Assembly (NCBI RefSeq): GCF_022682495.2
Contig: NC_071391.1
Coordinates: 107,615,195 to 107,679,194 of the forward strand
Direction: 5' to 3'
Length of the DNA stretch: 64,000 nt
Source: Desmodus rotundus
Taxonomy: Eukaryota > Chordata > Mammalia > Chiroptera > Phyllostomidae
Shown here in pieces: positions 11,701-26,700 of this stretch (its first letter is position 1; each line of letters opens with the position of its first letter). The translations under genes were made by a program, and so were the position numbers. Under the pieces are notes generated by a model. That model was not told the DNA's origin and ran no database searches. It worked only from the letters and a program-made list of their open reading frames with translations.

Positions 11701-14700
11701 CATTTTGCTGATGGTTTCTTTAGCTGTGCAGAAGCTTTTTAATTTGATGTAGTCCCCATTGTTTATTGTTTCCTTTGTTTCCCTTGCCCTAGGAGATATA
11801 TTGGCAAAAAATATTTCTTATGTGAGACAACTGAAATTTTACTGCCTATGTTTTCCTCTAGGATTTTTATGGTATCACAACTTATATATAAGTCTTTTAA
11901 TCATTTTGAGTTTATTCTAGTGTGTGGTGTAAGTTGGTGGTCTAGTTTCATTTTTCTTTTGCAAGTCCTAGTGCAGTTCTCCCAACACCATTTATTGAAG
12001 AGACTGTCATATTCAACATCACTAGCCATCAGAGAGATGCAAATTAAAACCACAATGAGATATGACCTCATACCTGCCAATAGCTATCATTAATAAATCA
12101 ACAAACAACCAGTGCTGGCAAGGATGTGGAAAAAAGCGAACCCTAGTGCACTGTTGGTGGGAATGCAGACTGGGTGCAACCACTCTGGAAAACAGTGTGG
12201 AGTTTCCTTAAAAAATTAAAAATGGAACTGCCTTTTGACCCAGTAATTCTACTTCTGGGAATATATCCAAAAAGTCCTGAAACACCAATTCAAAAGAATA
12301 TATGTACCCAGCATAGCAGTGTTATTTACAACAGCCAAGATTTGGAAAAAACCTAAGTGCCCATCAGTACATGAGTAGATAAGAAACCTGTGGTACATTT
12401 ACACAGTGGAATACTACTCAGCAGTAAAAAGGAAGGAATTTTTACTTTTTGTGATTGCATAAATGGAACCGAACACTATTATGCTAAGTGAAATACACCA
12501 GTCAATGAAAGACAAATAGTGTACGATCTTACTTATAACTGGAATCTAATGACCAAAATAAACTAACGAGCAAAATAGAATCAGAGGCATGGAAATATGG
12601 AATAGACTGACAGCTGTAGGAGAGGAGAGGAGAAGTGGGGACTGGTTGAAAGAAGGTGAAGTGATTAGACAAAGAACATATATGCGTGACCCATGAACAT
12701 GAATAACAGTGTGGGGATTGACTGTGGAAATGGGGGATGGGTGGGGGAGGGGGCAAAGGGGGAAAATTGAGACAGCTGTAATAGCATGAACAATAAAAAA
12801 ATGTTTAACTTTAAAAAAAAAAAGAAAGAAAGGTCACCAGCTGGTTGTGAGAAATGAGAGGGGATGTTGGCAGTTTGAGGGAAGCTGGGGTGGGGGGTAG
12901 AGGGTGACTTGAACAGGGACAAGAATTGAGATTTCCAACAAGTCACAGACACCCATGTGCATAGAATTCTACCCAGAGATTTGGGGTGACTGGAAATGAA
13001 GGGAGGGTGAAGGTCAGAGAATGAGGGGTCCGCACGCTACCTTGCACACATTTGGATAAATCCCTCAAGTTAAAGACATAATGGGACTTGGCTGGTGTTG
13101 GCAGAAGATCAACACTCATTCTGCTATAGATCTCAACTGAGGCTTCGACTATGTTGTATGCAGTTTGCTTGACAGCTGGTGGGAAGTCACTCAGGAAGCC
13201 AGTTAAGATGGCCTAGAACCAGAAACATACAGAAGGTTAGAATTGTTTCCCACCAAAAATTTACCTTTCGAATGTTGCAGATTTGATGACTTTTCTAATA
13301 ACAATTAGAAAGCCAAATTCCAACGCAAGGATGTCTGGGGGTTAAACTCTTCCATTCGTTTCAGAATGTGTTTTCAAGAAGGGGCTCGCTCCCGTCTTCT
13401 GTGATTGTCTGCTGACGCCTGCGCAGCCAGCGTTCATGCCTGACCAGTGAATTTACCATCACTTTCAAGTAACAGAGACAGCTGCTTGCTGTGGGTCCAG
13501 AGGGTCTTCATGGGGTGCCCGGACTCATCTGGAAACCAACTGAAGTCCTCCCTGATTTTTATCCGTGAATGACCAACAATTCCATAGACTTCCTTAAAGT
13601 GCAACTCACTTGTGACTCCTGGCTCCCCACCTTTCAGTTTGCGGCCAGCTCCCTGCTCAGATCAGGGACTTGGAAGTCTCAACCCTTGACATCTCTCATT
13701 CTGTGTCTCACAGTCAATTTTGAATACATTTGTCGAATCTGTCTCTTTCCCTTGACATTATCCCATTCCAGCCCCAATTCTTTTTTTTTTATCTCGGCTT
13801 CTTCACTCCCTCCCTTATTCACTGTTTTCCGTTTCCATCCTTGTCTCCTTTCAGTTACTTTAATTATACAAATCAGGCACTGCACTCCCTGTCTGTCCAT
13901 GCTCTGCCCCTGCCCAGCCTCCTCACCTTACCTTCTCTCCCCGCTGATCACTCTGTCCCAGCTGCCCTGGCCTTACCACCCACACTCTCTCCTCCCTCGG
14001 GGTCTCTGCCCGTGGACCCTCCTCCTCCCCCCTCATGTCTGTCTGCTTGAGGGACTTTCTCATCCTTTGTGTTTTAGGATACATGTCATCTCTTCAGAGA
14101 GGCCTTCCCTGACTACCCCATTTAAAGTAAGTCCTCCATCAGTCTCTTACGGCTCTGTGCTCTTCTCATATAAAACTTGCCACAATCTGAAAGTATATAT
14201 TTATTAGCTAGCCTCCTGCCCCTAGTTGCTTGGGAAAATCATCACAGAGTTGTATAGATAAATTCTCCTCACCATTAACCTTGGAGTTGCTTATGCAAGA
14301 AGCCACCAGAATGCGTATCAATGCTTGCAAGTCAGTCATTGTGATTTTAGATGTAGGGCTCATAGATGAGATTTTTGGAAATAAACAGAAATATTTGTTT
14401 TCAGTGAGCATCCTGTAGGACATTATTGTTCACAGTTATGAGGCACTTGCTCTCCTGGGCCCCTAGTGTGAGTTAACATTATTCATATATAGCCCACATT
14501 TTAAGTAGGACTCTTCTGATATACATAACATAAAAAATTTACTATACATATATATATATACATTATACATAAACTGTACAGTTTGTTCTCCATCACACAA
14601 ATACAATTACATATAAATAACATATAACATATTTTATATTAGTTATATATACAAATCCAGTTTTATGTATACATAACGAACTTATTATCTGTCATATATT

Positions 14701-17700
14701 AGTTCATTTGTTTACGATCTGTCTCTATGGTGGAAGCCCCACAAGGACAAGGATGAAATCTGTGTTGTTTAAAATGATATACCAATGTCTGGAGCACAGT
14801 AAGTACTCAGCAAACACTTCTTTAATGTGTGAAGAGCTATTAAACTGATATTTACAAATTAGAGTAAGCAGGTCACGATAGAGCTTAGTGAGGACCGCAG
14901 CTGGTATTCCAGGTCTGGCTGACACGACATGTTTGGCACCTGAAACGCCGCCCCTGAGAATATACGCACAAGGTAGATCCAGAATTCTCACCAAGTAGGG
15001 GAAGGACGCTTTGGCCTGAGGACATACTTAGTATTTTCTGGAGTTGATCATAGTTTTCAATTACTGTTGTTACAGCTTTATAATTAAAAATTACATCTAA
15101 TTTAGTGACATTATCAACTTAATTTGTTGTTTGTGGTTTAGTTTACCCTTATATATATTTCTGGCATGTAAATTTCTGATAAATAAACACTAAGATATTA
15201 ATTGTGGCTTAAGTGTGAGTCACTCATAACCATACAAATCCAGCCTGTGCAAGCTGTGAACTGTACGTAGTGACGTGTTTCCTGCATGTCTCTGCCGTTT
15301 AACTAACTTGCAAGACTAGCAAAGAAAGTACAGCGATATTACTGATGGTTTTAGAGTTCATATTCAGAACATTGTGTATACACTAGAATATTAGAAATAC
15401 ATCTAGAAATATTAGAACATTATATATACACTAGAAATATATATATACTACTTAGACTATTTACTGTGTAAAGAAGCCTATTTAGACTAGGCTTCTTTAC
15501 ACAGTAAAATTAAACTAATCTATATATGTTGTTAACGAATGTACTTACTGATTTTGCTTTTCTTCAATTCTTGGTTATACCTTGATTCTTTCCCCTCCAC
15601 ACAATGACAAAGGGCAGGGAAGGTGGGCTATGAACGCTTGGGCCCTGCTTGGATGAGTTGTGATAAAAAATGAAGTTTGGGATGCGTGGGTCCTGAGCAA
15701 GTTTTTTTCCTACTACAGCTTACATAGCCTGTTCTGGTAATGAAAATGTGCTTCCCCACCTGAATCCAGCGCAACCTGGTGCTCCCCTCACCCCAGTCTT
15801 GCCGCTTTGCTGCATTTCATTTCCATTGCCACCCACAGCTAGTAGAGTTTTAAATATAAGCCTCTAAGTTGCAGTAGGAAGAAGCACTTCCTGCTTTCAG
15901 TGTGACAGCTGTGACATACTTGCTCAGTGACGTTCCTGTTGAGTGACACATTTCCATGGACGTGACAATCTCACAGGCAGAGGGAGAGGGCTAATGGTTG
16001 GAGGCAATTTCTTTTCCAGGACCCCAGATTCTACCTTTTCCTTCTACCCAGGAAAGCATTTTAGAATGATTAAAAATGATGAGCCCTGACTGGTGGCTCA
16101 GGGGATTGGGCGTTGTCCTGAAAAGTGAAAGGTCATGGGTCTGATTCCCAGTCAGGGCACATTCCTGGGTTATGGGCACATACGAGGCAACCGATTGATG
16201 TTTCTTTTACACATCAATGTTTCTCTCACACATCGATGTTTCTCTCCCTCTCTTTCTCCCTCCCTTCCCACCTCTCTAAAAATAAGTAAATAAAATCTTT
16301 TAAAAATGACGCTTTTGTTGGATAACCTTGAATTTGCTTTATTAACATATGAAATAATTTGCAAACTTAGCACTTCATCATCAGGAGTAAGTTCCTTGGC
16401 ACACCCCTCACCACTGATCATATCAAAAAATGTGTCAGGATAGCACGTCTGGGAATCCTTTCAAACTTCTAAACAGATATGTAAAGGTTGTCGACAGAAA
16501 AGGAGGGAACTTAATAAAAGTCTTCTAATAGGTGTGTTGGCCCCCACTACCCACTTCATGTCTGTTCTATAATTGGTGCTTATTAGAGCTCCCATCCTTT
16601 TGTATTCTAAAGTAGTCTCCAAAACTTTCAAACTGTGGCAGTTCTTATATTCCACTTTGGCATTAGCTTCTAAACAACTTATAGGAACTACTTCAAACTG
16701 ATTAAAAATAATTTCCTATGTATGTAAGCTATTTCAATATGTAAACCACTTTCCATGTCCTCATGGTTATGTTCGTGCTGGATCTGCTCCTTTCTGTCCT
16801 CCAGGAGCGCCCATCGGCAGGAGAGGCTGATGCTGCAAATGCAGAGGCTCACTTGTGCCTGCATCCCTGGCCCTCTTTGGCTCCTAGGTGGTTACCACCA
16901 AAGTCAGCTTCTCCAGACCTAACTGTCCCCTAACTGTCTCATTCTACCTGTACGCCCACTTCATCACTTCCTGCTTCTGCGAATGCATTCGCCCATGTAC
17001 CTTGTCCCCAGGATCTCATCCTCTCTGTCCATTCCCATCATCCAGGACTCAGCTCCGGACTATCTTCTCTGAGCAGCTTTTGCTAGTTGGTCGTGGCGTG
17101 CTTGCATTAGCCATGCTGTTTCATTTTTCCCTTATCATTCTACTTAGAATAATGCCTCCCATTTATGGAACACTTCTGCTGAGCACTCGCAGGACAGGCA
17201 CAGTTCTTCGCCCCAACTGAAGGATGAGGCAGTAGCTCTTAGGAAGGTTGTACAGGTGGGAGAAATATATGTGGTTGTTTCTATTGGAGGCAGTGGTGAC
17301 CCTGGAGGTGATGAATTCTGAGTTGTGCTGAGCTTGGGCTTGTGGGGGGTACCGGGGTTGTGTCTGGTGGGCACATAGACACATTGACCTGGTGGTCAGG
17401 CAGGAGATAAACTCAGAGGCGGGGGGCTGGGCAGTGGATGAGATCTGGGAACTGTGTGCAGAGTACTAAAATGCAAGGGCTCAGGTACAGCCTTCTTTAG
17501 AGGTAGGGGCTGCGTTTTGACCACCTTTCTGCATTCCTAAAACTATCTCTAAGATCACAAACACAGCAGAGAGTGATGTAAATGCTTGTCAGCTACTACC
17601 CAGAGGCCCTGTGTTTACCCAGCTTCTGCTCAGGAAAGGGACAGATGGGCCCGCTAGAAACACACAGTTTTGGTCATGGGGTTTGGGAACAAATATGTTT

Positions 17701-20700
17701 TCTTTTTCCCTCTTGCCTAAGTTTAAGTCCACACTCACCTGAAAAATCTGTTTCAGACTGTGTTCTGAGGGCATGGGGAGACACAGCATGCTGAAGTGTC
17801 GGAGGAAGCGGGGGGTGACAGGGTTGCGGCCACCACCCGGAGGTGCACATGCTGATGCAATCGTTACGTCCTGTCAGGGAAAAAGCCACATGGGTCACTC
17901 AGCAAAGGAAGAGGTGGGATCTGTCCATCCCAATGGCAGGGCTCAGAAGCAACAGTGTTTGAGGCCCTGGCCCTCTCCCTGCATTGCATTACATTTTCCG
18001 CACATTATCTGACTTGATCTTCACAACCACCCCAGGAGATCAAGATTGTTACCCCTATTTTTTTAGATAAAAAAAGAAAGCCCTGGGTAGTTAAGTTGCT
18101 CAAGGTCACTCAGCTAACTCCTCTGCCTTATGTAAATACCCCTATTTAAAAATTTAATCTTAAAAAATTATAAGACATTTTATCTTTAGGTAAACTATAT
18201 TCATTCAACAAATACTAAGTATAGTCGATTCTCATTATTTGTGCTAGTTGTGTTCTATAAAGTTGCCAGGAACACTGAATTCGCACACACTGAATAATTG
18301 CTCCTTAGGGGAAATACATGATTAGGTTCCTTGAAGTCTCTGGTCACATTTTCACCAACAGAGAAACACATAATATTGCAGTTGCCTCTGGTCATGCCTC
18401 CTCTCTAGTCCACTCCTCCCCTGCAGCCGAGCAGATCATTCCATAGTGTTTCCTTCAGCGGCTCCCCATCACTTAGAGGATAAACCCACCTTTCTCATCT
18501 TTGGAACATGGCCCCCTTGGCTGACCTCTGCCTCTCCTGCTGTTTGGTGCTCACATTCCACACCACTGTGGTGTCCCACATTCCCTGCCTCTGAGCTGCA
18601 AGATGCTCCCTTCCCTTGTTTTGCCGTGCTCCGCCTGCAAAAACCCTGTTCTGACCTCATCTCTTCTGGGAAGGCTTCTCTCATCCTCAACCCAGGGCCC
18701 ATCCCTGCTTCCCTCCTGTCTCTGTCCATTTATCACCCTTTCTTATAAATACATGTCCATCTACCCTCCAAAGCTGAGGCCTATGGGAGGTGGGGGCTGT
18801 CTCACTTGTCCATGAGTCTCCTGAAGCAAGTGTGACAAGAACTCAGCATGCACTGATGAACTGAATTACACATACAAAACACTGAAGCCATAGGTTATGG
18901 GCTAAGTTGTATCTTTCTCTCCCTCCTCCTGGCCAATCATATGTTGAAGCCCTAATGTGACTGAATTTGGAGATAGGGTCTTTAAAGAAGTAATTGATTT
19001 ACAATGAGGTTATGAGGGTGGGGTCCAACCCAGTGTGATTAGTGTCCTTATAAGAAGAGGAGATTTGAACACAGATGGGTACAGAGGGAAGATTATGAGA
19101 AGACATGAGGAGTAGACAGCCATCTGTAAGCCAGAGAGAGAGGCCTCAGAATAACCCAACCCCGATGACATCTTAATCTCAAACTCCTAGCCCCTGGAAT
19201 TGTGAGAAAATACATTTTTGTTGTTTGAGTTACTTTGTTACGGCAACCAAAGCAAACTAACACACCAGTGGTTTTCAACTGGTGTGCCGCGAGAATTTTT
19301 AAAACATGCAATATCCTACAATTTAGTCAGGAGTGCTGACCTCTTTCCCCCTAGACTGTCAAATAGAAAATGACAACAACCAATGCAACAATAGCTGTCG
19401 GTGTGAATGCTCTGTCTTGAACCATAACTATATAGGTCATACAATAGGGCTGCATCTTCTTGGTCACATTGCATAGTAAGTTTGCATCTGATTGGTTTAT
19501 TCTTGGTACCTGAAATCCTTATACACAAGTATAGGCACCAAGTTTTTTAAAAAGTCACTTTTGAGTAAAAAGGGTAGACATTTACTATTATTATTATTAT
19601 TTTTTGTAAATCAATCAAAATTATACCTATTTTTTGTCAGATTGAAAAAATATAACATATTTTTTGGTGTGCTGCAGAATTTTAGTGATTAGTTTATGTG
19701 TGCTACAAGATGAAAAAGGTGGAAAATCACTGTAATATACCATATTTCCTTGCTGTTTAAATGTAAACAAATTTAAAACCTAAAGTAACCTGTATGTCTT
19801 TCCAGAAGAGTTTGTTTCTGTCATAAAATCCACCAAAATCTTGATACTGCCGAAGTAATTCAATTGGAGGCTGAGAGCCATAGCGATCCAGTCTGGGCAT
19901 ATTTAAATCATCAACAAAAATCACAACATGCTTGTTTCCTGGTGCTCCTGGGGAATTAAGATGAATTTAATCTAAGAGTCAAGATTTGCCTTCGGAAAAT
20001 GTAAAACTAATTTTAGGTAAGGCTTGGATTCAATGAACACCCTGCAGGTCATAATAAGCTCGGTCCTCTCAGGAGTGAGGAGGGCCCCAGCAGGGTCCTG
20101 CCGGAGGAGGAGAGACCTCCCTCTGGCTCCACACAGGCCCCTGCAGGGAGATGTGGACCGGCTGGGTGTCCACATTGTCCCAGGGTACCTCACCCTCATT
20201 CTCAGAGGGGCGCAATGATGCCCACTCTCTGGGTAGGTCTTGACCTTTCTCAATCCCAGCCACTCCCACTGAGCACGGGGTTAGGAAGGTCATTTTCTTT
20301 TCACAGTAGGAAGCAGCAGATCTCCAAAATCTTCTTCATATAAATGCTGTCTCACCACAGCCTACAGGAAATTTAGGGCTAGATATTCAAAAACACCCTG
20401 ATCACATCGAAGTGAAATCCAGTACAGTGGAGCTGGACCATGCTATATCTTACTTAAAGAAAATCAATATGCACACTTTTCAGGGGAAAAAAGAGAGGAA
20501 TAACAGAGAAAGGAGAACAACGTAAGCAGGTGACTCAACCCACATTGTCATCAAACGCTTCACAATTCCAAGGTAACTGAGCCAAACCCCGAGTCCCACT
20601 CCATTCCTCTGAAAACCAAGAGGCAGGACAGAAGGTGGGAGAGGTTCTAGAAAGACTGGCATCCATTGCCCTGTGCCCACCTGAGCAGGAAGAATGGAAC

Positions 20701-23700
20701 AGAGAGGTCACAGTGAAGCAGCTGGTATCCTCACAGCTTGGCATAGCAGGGCCTATTAGATGATGATGGACAATGTGGAAGGCAGCTGAGTTGAGCTCTG
20801 GCTAGCATTCACCCAGGAAGGCTTGAGTGGGTGAGTGGGCCCCAGAAAGAAAAGGCTGCAAGATGTACTGCTGGAAGATGGGATTGAGGGAGACAAGACC
20901 CTGATTCCTAGCATTAGGGAAGCTTCCAATGGGGAGGTCTTTCCGAAGTCCCTCAGAGAGCCATCTCCTAGAAGCCCGCCACACAGACAGTGTGGATAGT
21001 CATTTAGTGCCAGCCAGAGAAGCAGGGATGATCCACACAGAGGCCCACCTAAACACCTGGTAGGGAGAAGACACTTGTCCTTCCCTCTCCTCCTCCCATC
21101 CCAGCACACCAGAGACTCCTGGGTGGGGGGCAGGCTGGGTGAAAGAGCAGCCATGCCCCTTCCCACCTCCAGCATCTGGAGCCATAAGCTTGGCTTGTGA
21201 CACAAGAGAGGAAGAGCTTTCAGTTGAGTTTGGGATTGAAGCTTTACATTGAACCAGCCTCAAAATAATAGAGAGTGACCAGAAAGCTATGCTATTTATC
21301 TAAGTAGTTAATAAGGAGGGGTAAGGGAGATGCCACTAAACCTGGCTGAAAATGCTGAATTAAGAAATGCTAAGTTGAAGATGATGGTAGAAGTAAACTA
21401 TTTGCTTGCTAACAGGAAGGTATCTAGACATATAGCACAGGAAAGAATGCTGTTAACGAAATCGCCTTTACAATTAAAGTAGGTGAAGAAAATATCCAAT
21501 TGTAATTTTATTACATATGCTGTTTTTTGTGAATTAATTTGTATGAGGCAGTTGAAAATAATTCTTACCTAGGATATTTTTTCTTTTCTTTTCCAGTTTT
21601 GACTCAATGATTTCTTGTGTTCTTGCAGATGAAGTTTGAGCAGAAAAATTTAGATAAACAGGAACATAGCCAGCTGATTCTTGAATTTTACTTAGCAATC
21701 CTTTTGCAATAATAGACTTTAAATTTAAACAAATGTTAATGATTTCACATTCAATATAATATCTTTCAGTAGTCCTTCTCAGTAATAATTTGGTACAATG
21801 AATAAGAAATAAGATAAAAGGAGAGGGGTTAAAGTCAAATTTAAACGTCTTTCTCTTCTTGGAGATTCCATTTAATTATATTAGAGCCAAAGAACTATTC
21901 TAATCAGCTATCTCAGCAAAAAGTTTTTATTTTAGCTTCAAGCCAACCTTAGTTACTATCCAAGTCAATTTAATAGCAAGAATCATCCAAAGGGCCCACA
22001 CTTCTTGTAGAATGAATTTAGAAAGGAAGCAATGAATCTCCACTTATGTGGACTCCCCTTAAAACCAACAGGACCTTAAAACCAATCAGCATTCTCCTCT
22101 GTACTCTATCTAAACACCATTGCCATGTGAGGCAGAAGGGAATGGGCAGGGGGCAGGGACAGAGTGGCCTTCATCAATAGTCTGTTGCAGACACAAACTG
22201 CTTTGGCCAGTTCCTACCAGGGATGCAACACGAAAGCCCCAAACGCCAAATATTGGTCCCCAGGATCCTCTGGTTTATATAGTATTGACACCAAGAATTT
22301 ATTCAGAAACTAACAAACTTTGTAATTCCCAAGATCACTATAGAGTAAGCATAGTGACCTTCTTGAAAAAAATAATCAAAATTCAAAAGAATTTTCCGTA
22401 AGAAATGTGTTATTTATGGGGCTTACAACTCTAAGTCCACCACACCCTCATTTTGGGAGAGAGCTTCTTGTTTGAGGGTTTCCTACCTTGCCAACTCCAG
22501 TTGTTCCAGTAAATAATACCGAATGCCTGACTGCCAGTAGTTTCTCCATTAGGTACCCAAAGCGCACTGTGTCAATTGTGGGCACAAGCATTTCAAAAAA
22601 TGGGACATCTCGGTTGTACTTGAAGGTGGGTATGATTCTTTCCCAGGGGTCCAGGCGCTTGGTGTCGAAGTCCATGTGAATGCTCCACAGGTCGCCAGAA
22701 GTGGGCAGCTACAGTATGGAATGAAGCACCACTTTCAAAAGGACTGGCACACGGCAACAGAAATATTCATGCAAAGACAAAAGCAGCCAAGAACCTGAAT
22801 GGATTGGGATTTTTCTCTTTGTAGAGAAGTAGTTGTTTCAGCGTGACAGTTTAATTCTTTAAACATAATCATGCAACATAATGCATGAAAAAATCCGATA
22901 CATTGATATATTAAAACTGCATATTAGAATTGTAAAGCATTTTCAATTCAATCCAACATTCGGGGGCTTACTTGTGACACATATTGTGCTTGGAGCTGGG
23001 GTCAAATGCCGGATGAGACCAAGACTCTGCCTGAATTCACACAGGGGACATAAGGACATTATGTAACACCCACGGAGAAAAAAGTTCTAATGGACTTTAG
23101 TACGTGCACAGAGGAGGGATGGCTCCTTTCTACTTGCCAGGTGGTTGAAGGCTTCTAAGAGGTGGTGCCGCTGCAGCTCCGACTTGAAGGACAAGCCAGA
23201 GTCAGATGGTCAAAGAAGGAATGGGATGCGGATGGGGAAGCAGGGTCAGGGTTCAGGTTTAGAGAACGGGTCAGGAGGCTGAAGCCATTGACAGTGCCAT
23301 GCGTGTTGGGAACTCTGAGGGCACTACACACAGTGAGAGGTGAGTCAGGAACGCAGACAGGGTCCAGGTTATGAAAAGCTTCACTTGTTAGAGTTTGGAG
23401 CAAGGGTTCAGCAAAGGGTTCTAAGTAGGCGGGTGACGTGATTAGACTGCATTTCAGGAGGTTCATTCTGGTAGCTGTGTAAAGCAGTGGTGTTTCACAA
23501 TCATTTGACAGCGACTCAGTGAGAAATCCAATTGAAAAGGTGACCTAGTAATAATACACATACGTGTGTGTATAAATATGTATGATGTTTACCCCTACTA
23601 TCTGCAATTCACTCTATTTCCTATTCTATTTAAAAAAAAAACCATTTGAGGTATAATATCCTTCGTCAGATTTTAAGAATCCAGTTCAAAGGGTTTTACA

Positions 23701-26700
23701 TATGAAAATTTCAATGTAACCACCTCTAGATCTCAATATAGAACATGTCCAGCACCTCAGAAAGCTCCTTTCTTCCCTTTCCCTGTATCAGCCACACCTG
23801 CATCCTCCTCCTCTGAGGTAAGTCACTAGTTTATCTGTCTGACCTACTTGTCTACCCTTGTACTAATGTCGCACTTTGATTGTTGTTGCTTTACATCAGG
23901 AGTCCCCAGCTTCCAGGGTCTCGGACTGGCACTGGTCCGTGGCCTGTTAGGAAGAGGCCATGTAGCAGGAGGTGAACAGCGAGTGGTCAGGCGAGTGACA
24001 CTTCACTAGCGTTACCGCCTGCGCTCCGCCTCCTGTCTCTCCTCCCATCTGCCATCCCCCCACCCAATGTCCATGGAAAAGTTGTCTTCTGGGAAACTGG
24101 TTCCTGGTGCCAAGAAGGTTGGGGAGTGCTGCTTTATAATCTTGAATTCTTGAGATTGTATAACTTAAGCCCTCCAAATTTGTTTTCCTTCCTTAAGACT
24201 CTCTATTATTATAGGTCTTTCACATTTGCATATACATTTTATAATGGGATTGCCAATTTCCATTAAAAAATCTATTAGGATTTTGTAATTGGAATTATCT
24301 TGAATTTTCAGAATATCCTGGGAGGACTGTCCTCTTAATGAGTATTCTAATCCATGAACATAGTATCTATGTATTTAGATCTTTTAAAATTTCTCTTGGC
24401 AATATTTTGTAGTTTGTAGTATAGAAGGCTTTCATATCTTTCATTAGGTTTATTCCCAAGTATTAGATATTTTCTTACTATTAAAAAGACACTCAAAATT
24501 TCATATTTGAACTTTTTGTGGACCTTGTATCCAATGATCTTGCTAATTTCCTTATTAACTCTAATTATTTAACTTCCTTATTAATTCTAATTATTTGTTT
24601 GTAGATTCTTTAGCATTTTCTATTATTCAGTTACTTTTTCCTGCAGATAATGACATGTTAATTTCTTCCTTTCCAAAGTTTGTTTTATTTATTTCTCTTG
24701 CCTTACTGCACTAGCTAGGAGCTCCAGCATAGTGTTGACTAAAAGCTGTGATAGGGGCTATTTCATTTTTAAAAACTGAATTGTGACTCTTTCAACTGAT
24801 TTCAAAACCAATTAATAGATTGTAACCTGTAATTTTAAAAGACGCTGGGATAGAGGTGAGCTAGACAGGACTGAACCGAAGGCAAGGGAATAAAAGATAG
24901 GCTATTTTAACAACCCAGAAAAGAAACTGAGTTATCCAGAGGCAATGAGAGTGACACGATGAGGACATATTTGAAAAAATATAATTAGAACAAAAAGTTC
25001 ACTCAACTTAGTGCTTCATTGGCTGTGGGAAGGTGAGGAAAGAAGGAAGAATCTGTAACACTCTGAATTGTGGATGGTACTGGAAGGCTGTAAGGCCATT
25101 AACTGAGAAAAGGAACACAAACCCACCAGCCCATTCATTTGCGACTTGCAGCTCAAAGGAGGAATCCACCTTCTTGTCTGGACTCCCTCCCATTATCCAG
25201 GTAGCGTCACCACTGCCACGGCACGGACTGGCGCCATTCTGCTAAACATCCTGTGGTCATGATCCCCGAGAGCTTCTCACTGAACCCACGGGGAAAAGCC
25301 AACGTCCTTATAATGGCCCACAGGGCACTACATGGTTTTTCCCTGCTGTCTCTCTGACCTTATCTCTACCACACTCCCACGTGGTCATTCCACTCTGACC
25401 TCATGAGCCTCCTTGCCGTTTCTCCAAATTGCCAAGAAGTTACTTATCAAGTAAAGGCTTTTGGTCTTGTTTCTCCTACTGACTGGAATGGTTTCCCCGT
25501 AAAGAATCACTAGCTCTTTGCCTTTCTTCGGGACTCTGTACAAATGTGATCTTGTTAGCAAAGCTTTCCTGACTACCATATATGGAAGAGTTCCCCTCTG
25601 CACCCCGGCACTCCCTATCATCCTTACTCTGCCTTATTTTTCTCCATTGCACTTACTGCCAACTGATGTATTACATATTGGGCTATTCCTAAGCATTTGA
25701 TATATTGAGTCCCCTTACTGTATGAGGCTAGACCCTTCGGTTATTTTCTTTAGCCACAGTAGTTAGAATAGTGCCTACTATGTAATAGATTTTCAGTAAA
25801 TATTTGTTGACTATTACTGAATGCTTGCTCCTACTACCCTTTGATGATACCAGATCACTTCCATTGACTCAGAGGGGTCTGTCTCTCTGTCTCAAATTCC
25901 CGCTTGTCTTCAATTTGGTCCATCCAGTCTAATTATGATACCGTCATGTTGATGATTCAGCAAGGTTTCATATCTGATAGAAGGTTCTAATCTATAGGGC
26001 TCAGATTCTTTCTTTTTTAAAAAAAATTTTATTGTTATTTTATTTTTTTATTGTTATTTTTTTTTAAAGATTTTATTTACATATTTTTAGATAGAGAGAG
26101 GAAGGGAGGGAGAAAGAGTGGGAGAGAAACATCAATGTGAGAGAGAAACTTCCACCAGTTGCCTCTCGACATGCCCCAAACAGGAACCAAACCTGCAACA
26201 TAGGCATGTGCCCTTAACAGGAATCGAACCAGTGACCTTTCTCTTTGTGGGACAATGCCCAACCCAATGAGACACTGGTCAGAGCATAAGGCTCAGACCC
26301 TTGATGTAGGGAATTTTTTTCTGGTAACTTTTAATTTTGATGTAATTTAAAACTTACATAAAAGTTAAAAGAACAGTTCAAAGAAATTTCATATATTCTT
26401 TATCTAGATTAACTGATTATTCACATTTTGCCCCATTTGCTTTATTATGTTGCTCTTATCCTGTGAGAGTTGGTTGTATATACTATTTCACATTTTAAAT
26501 ACTTGATTGTGTATTTCCTAAAGAACAGGGATTTTTTTGTACAACCAGAGTAAAATGATCAAAATCAGGAAACTGAGTACTGATATGTTATTTACTTTAT
26601 ATTCCATATTCAGATACTGCCAGTATTTTTTTAATTAAAAAAATTTAATTGATTTTTAGAGAGAGGGGGAGGGAGAGAGAGAGAGGGAGAGAAACATTGC

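Noticed and set aside
13569..14207. Plus-strand open frame of 212 codons
   Set aside because: It is rich in P, S, L and F, has no conserved motif and lies on an L2-like repeat. The frame is an effect of CT-rich composition.
16081..16180. tRNA gene signal (A and B box words)
   Set aside because: The boxes belong to a tRNA-derived SINE. No cloverleaf or anticodon arm of a real tRNA is kept.
20756..21205. Minus-strand open frame of 149 codons on the DNAH6 strand
   Set aside because: It does not match any dynein segment and lies between two exons that join directly in frame. No splice context was seen.
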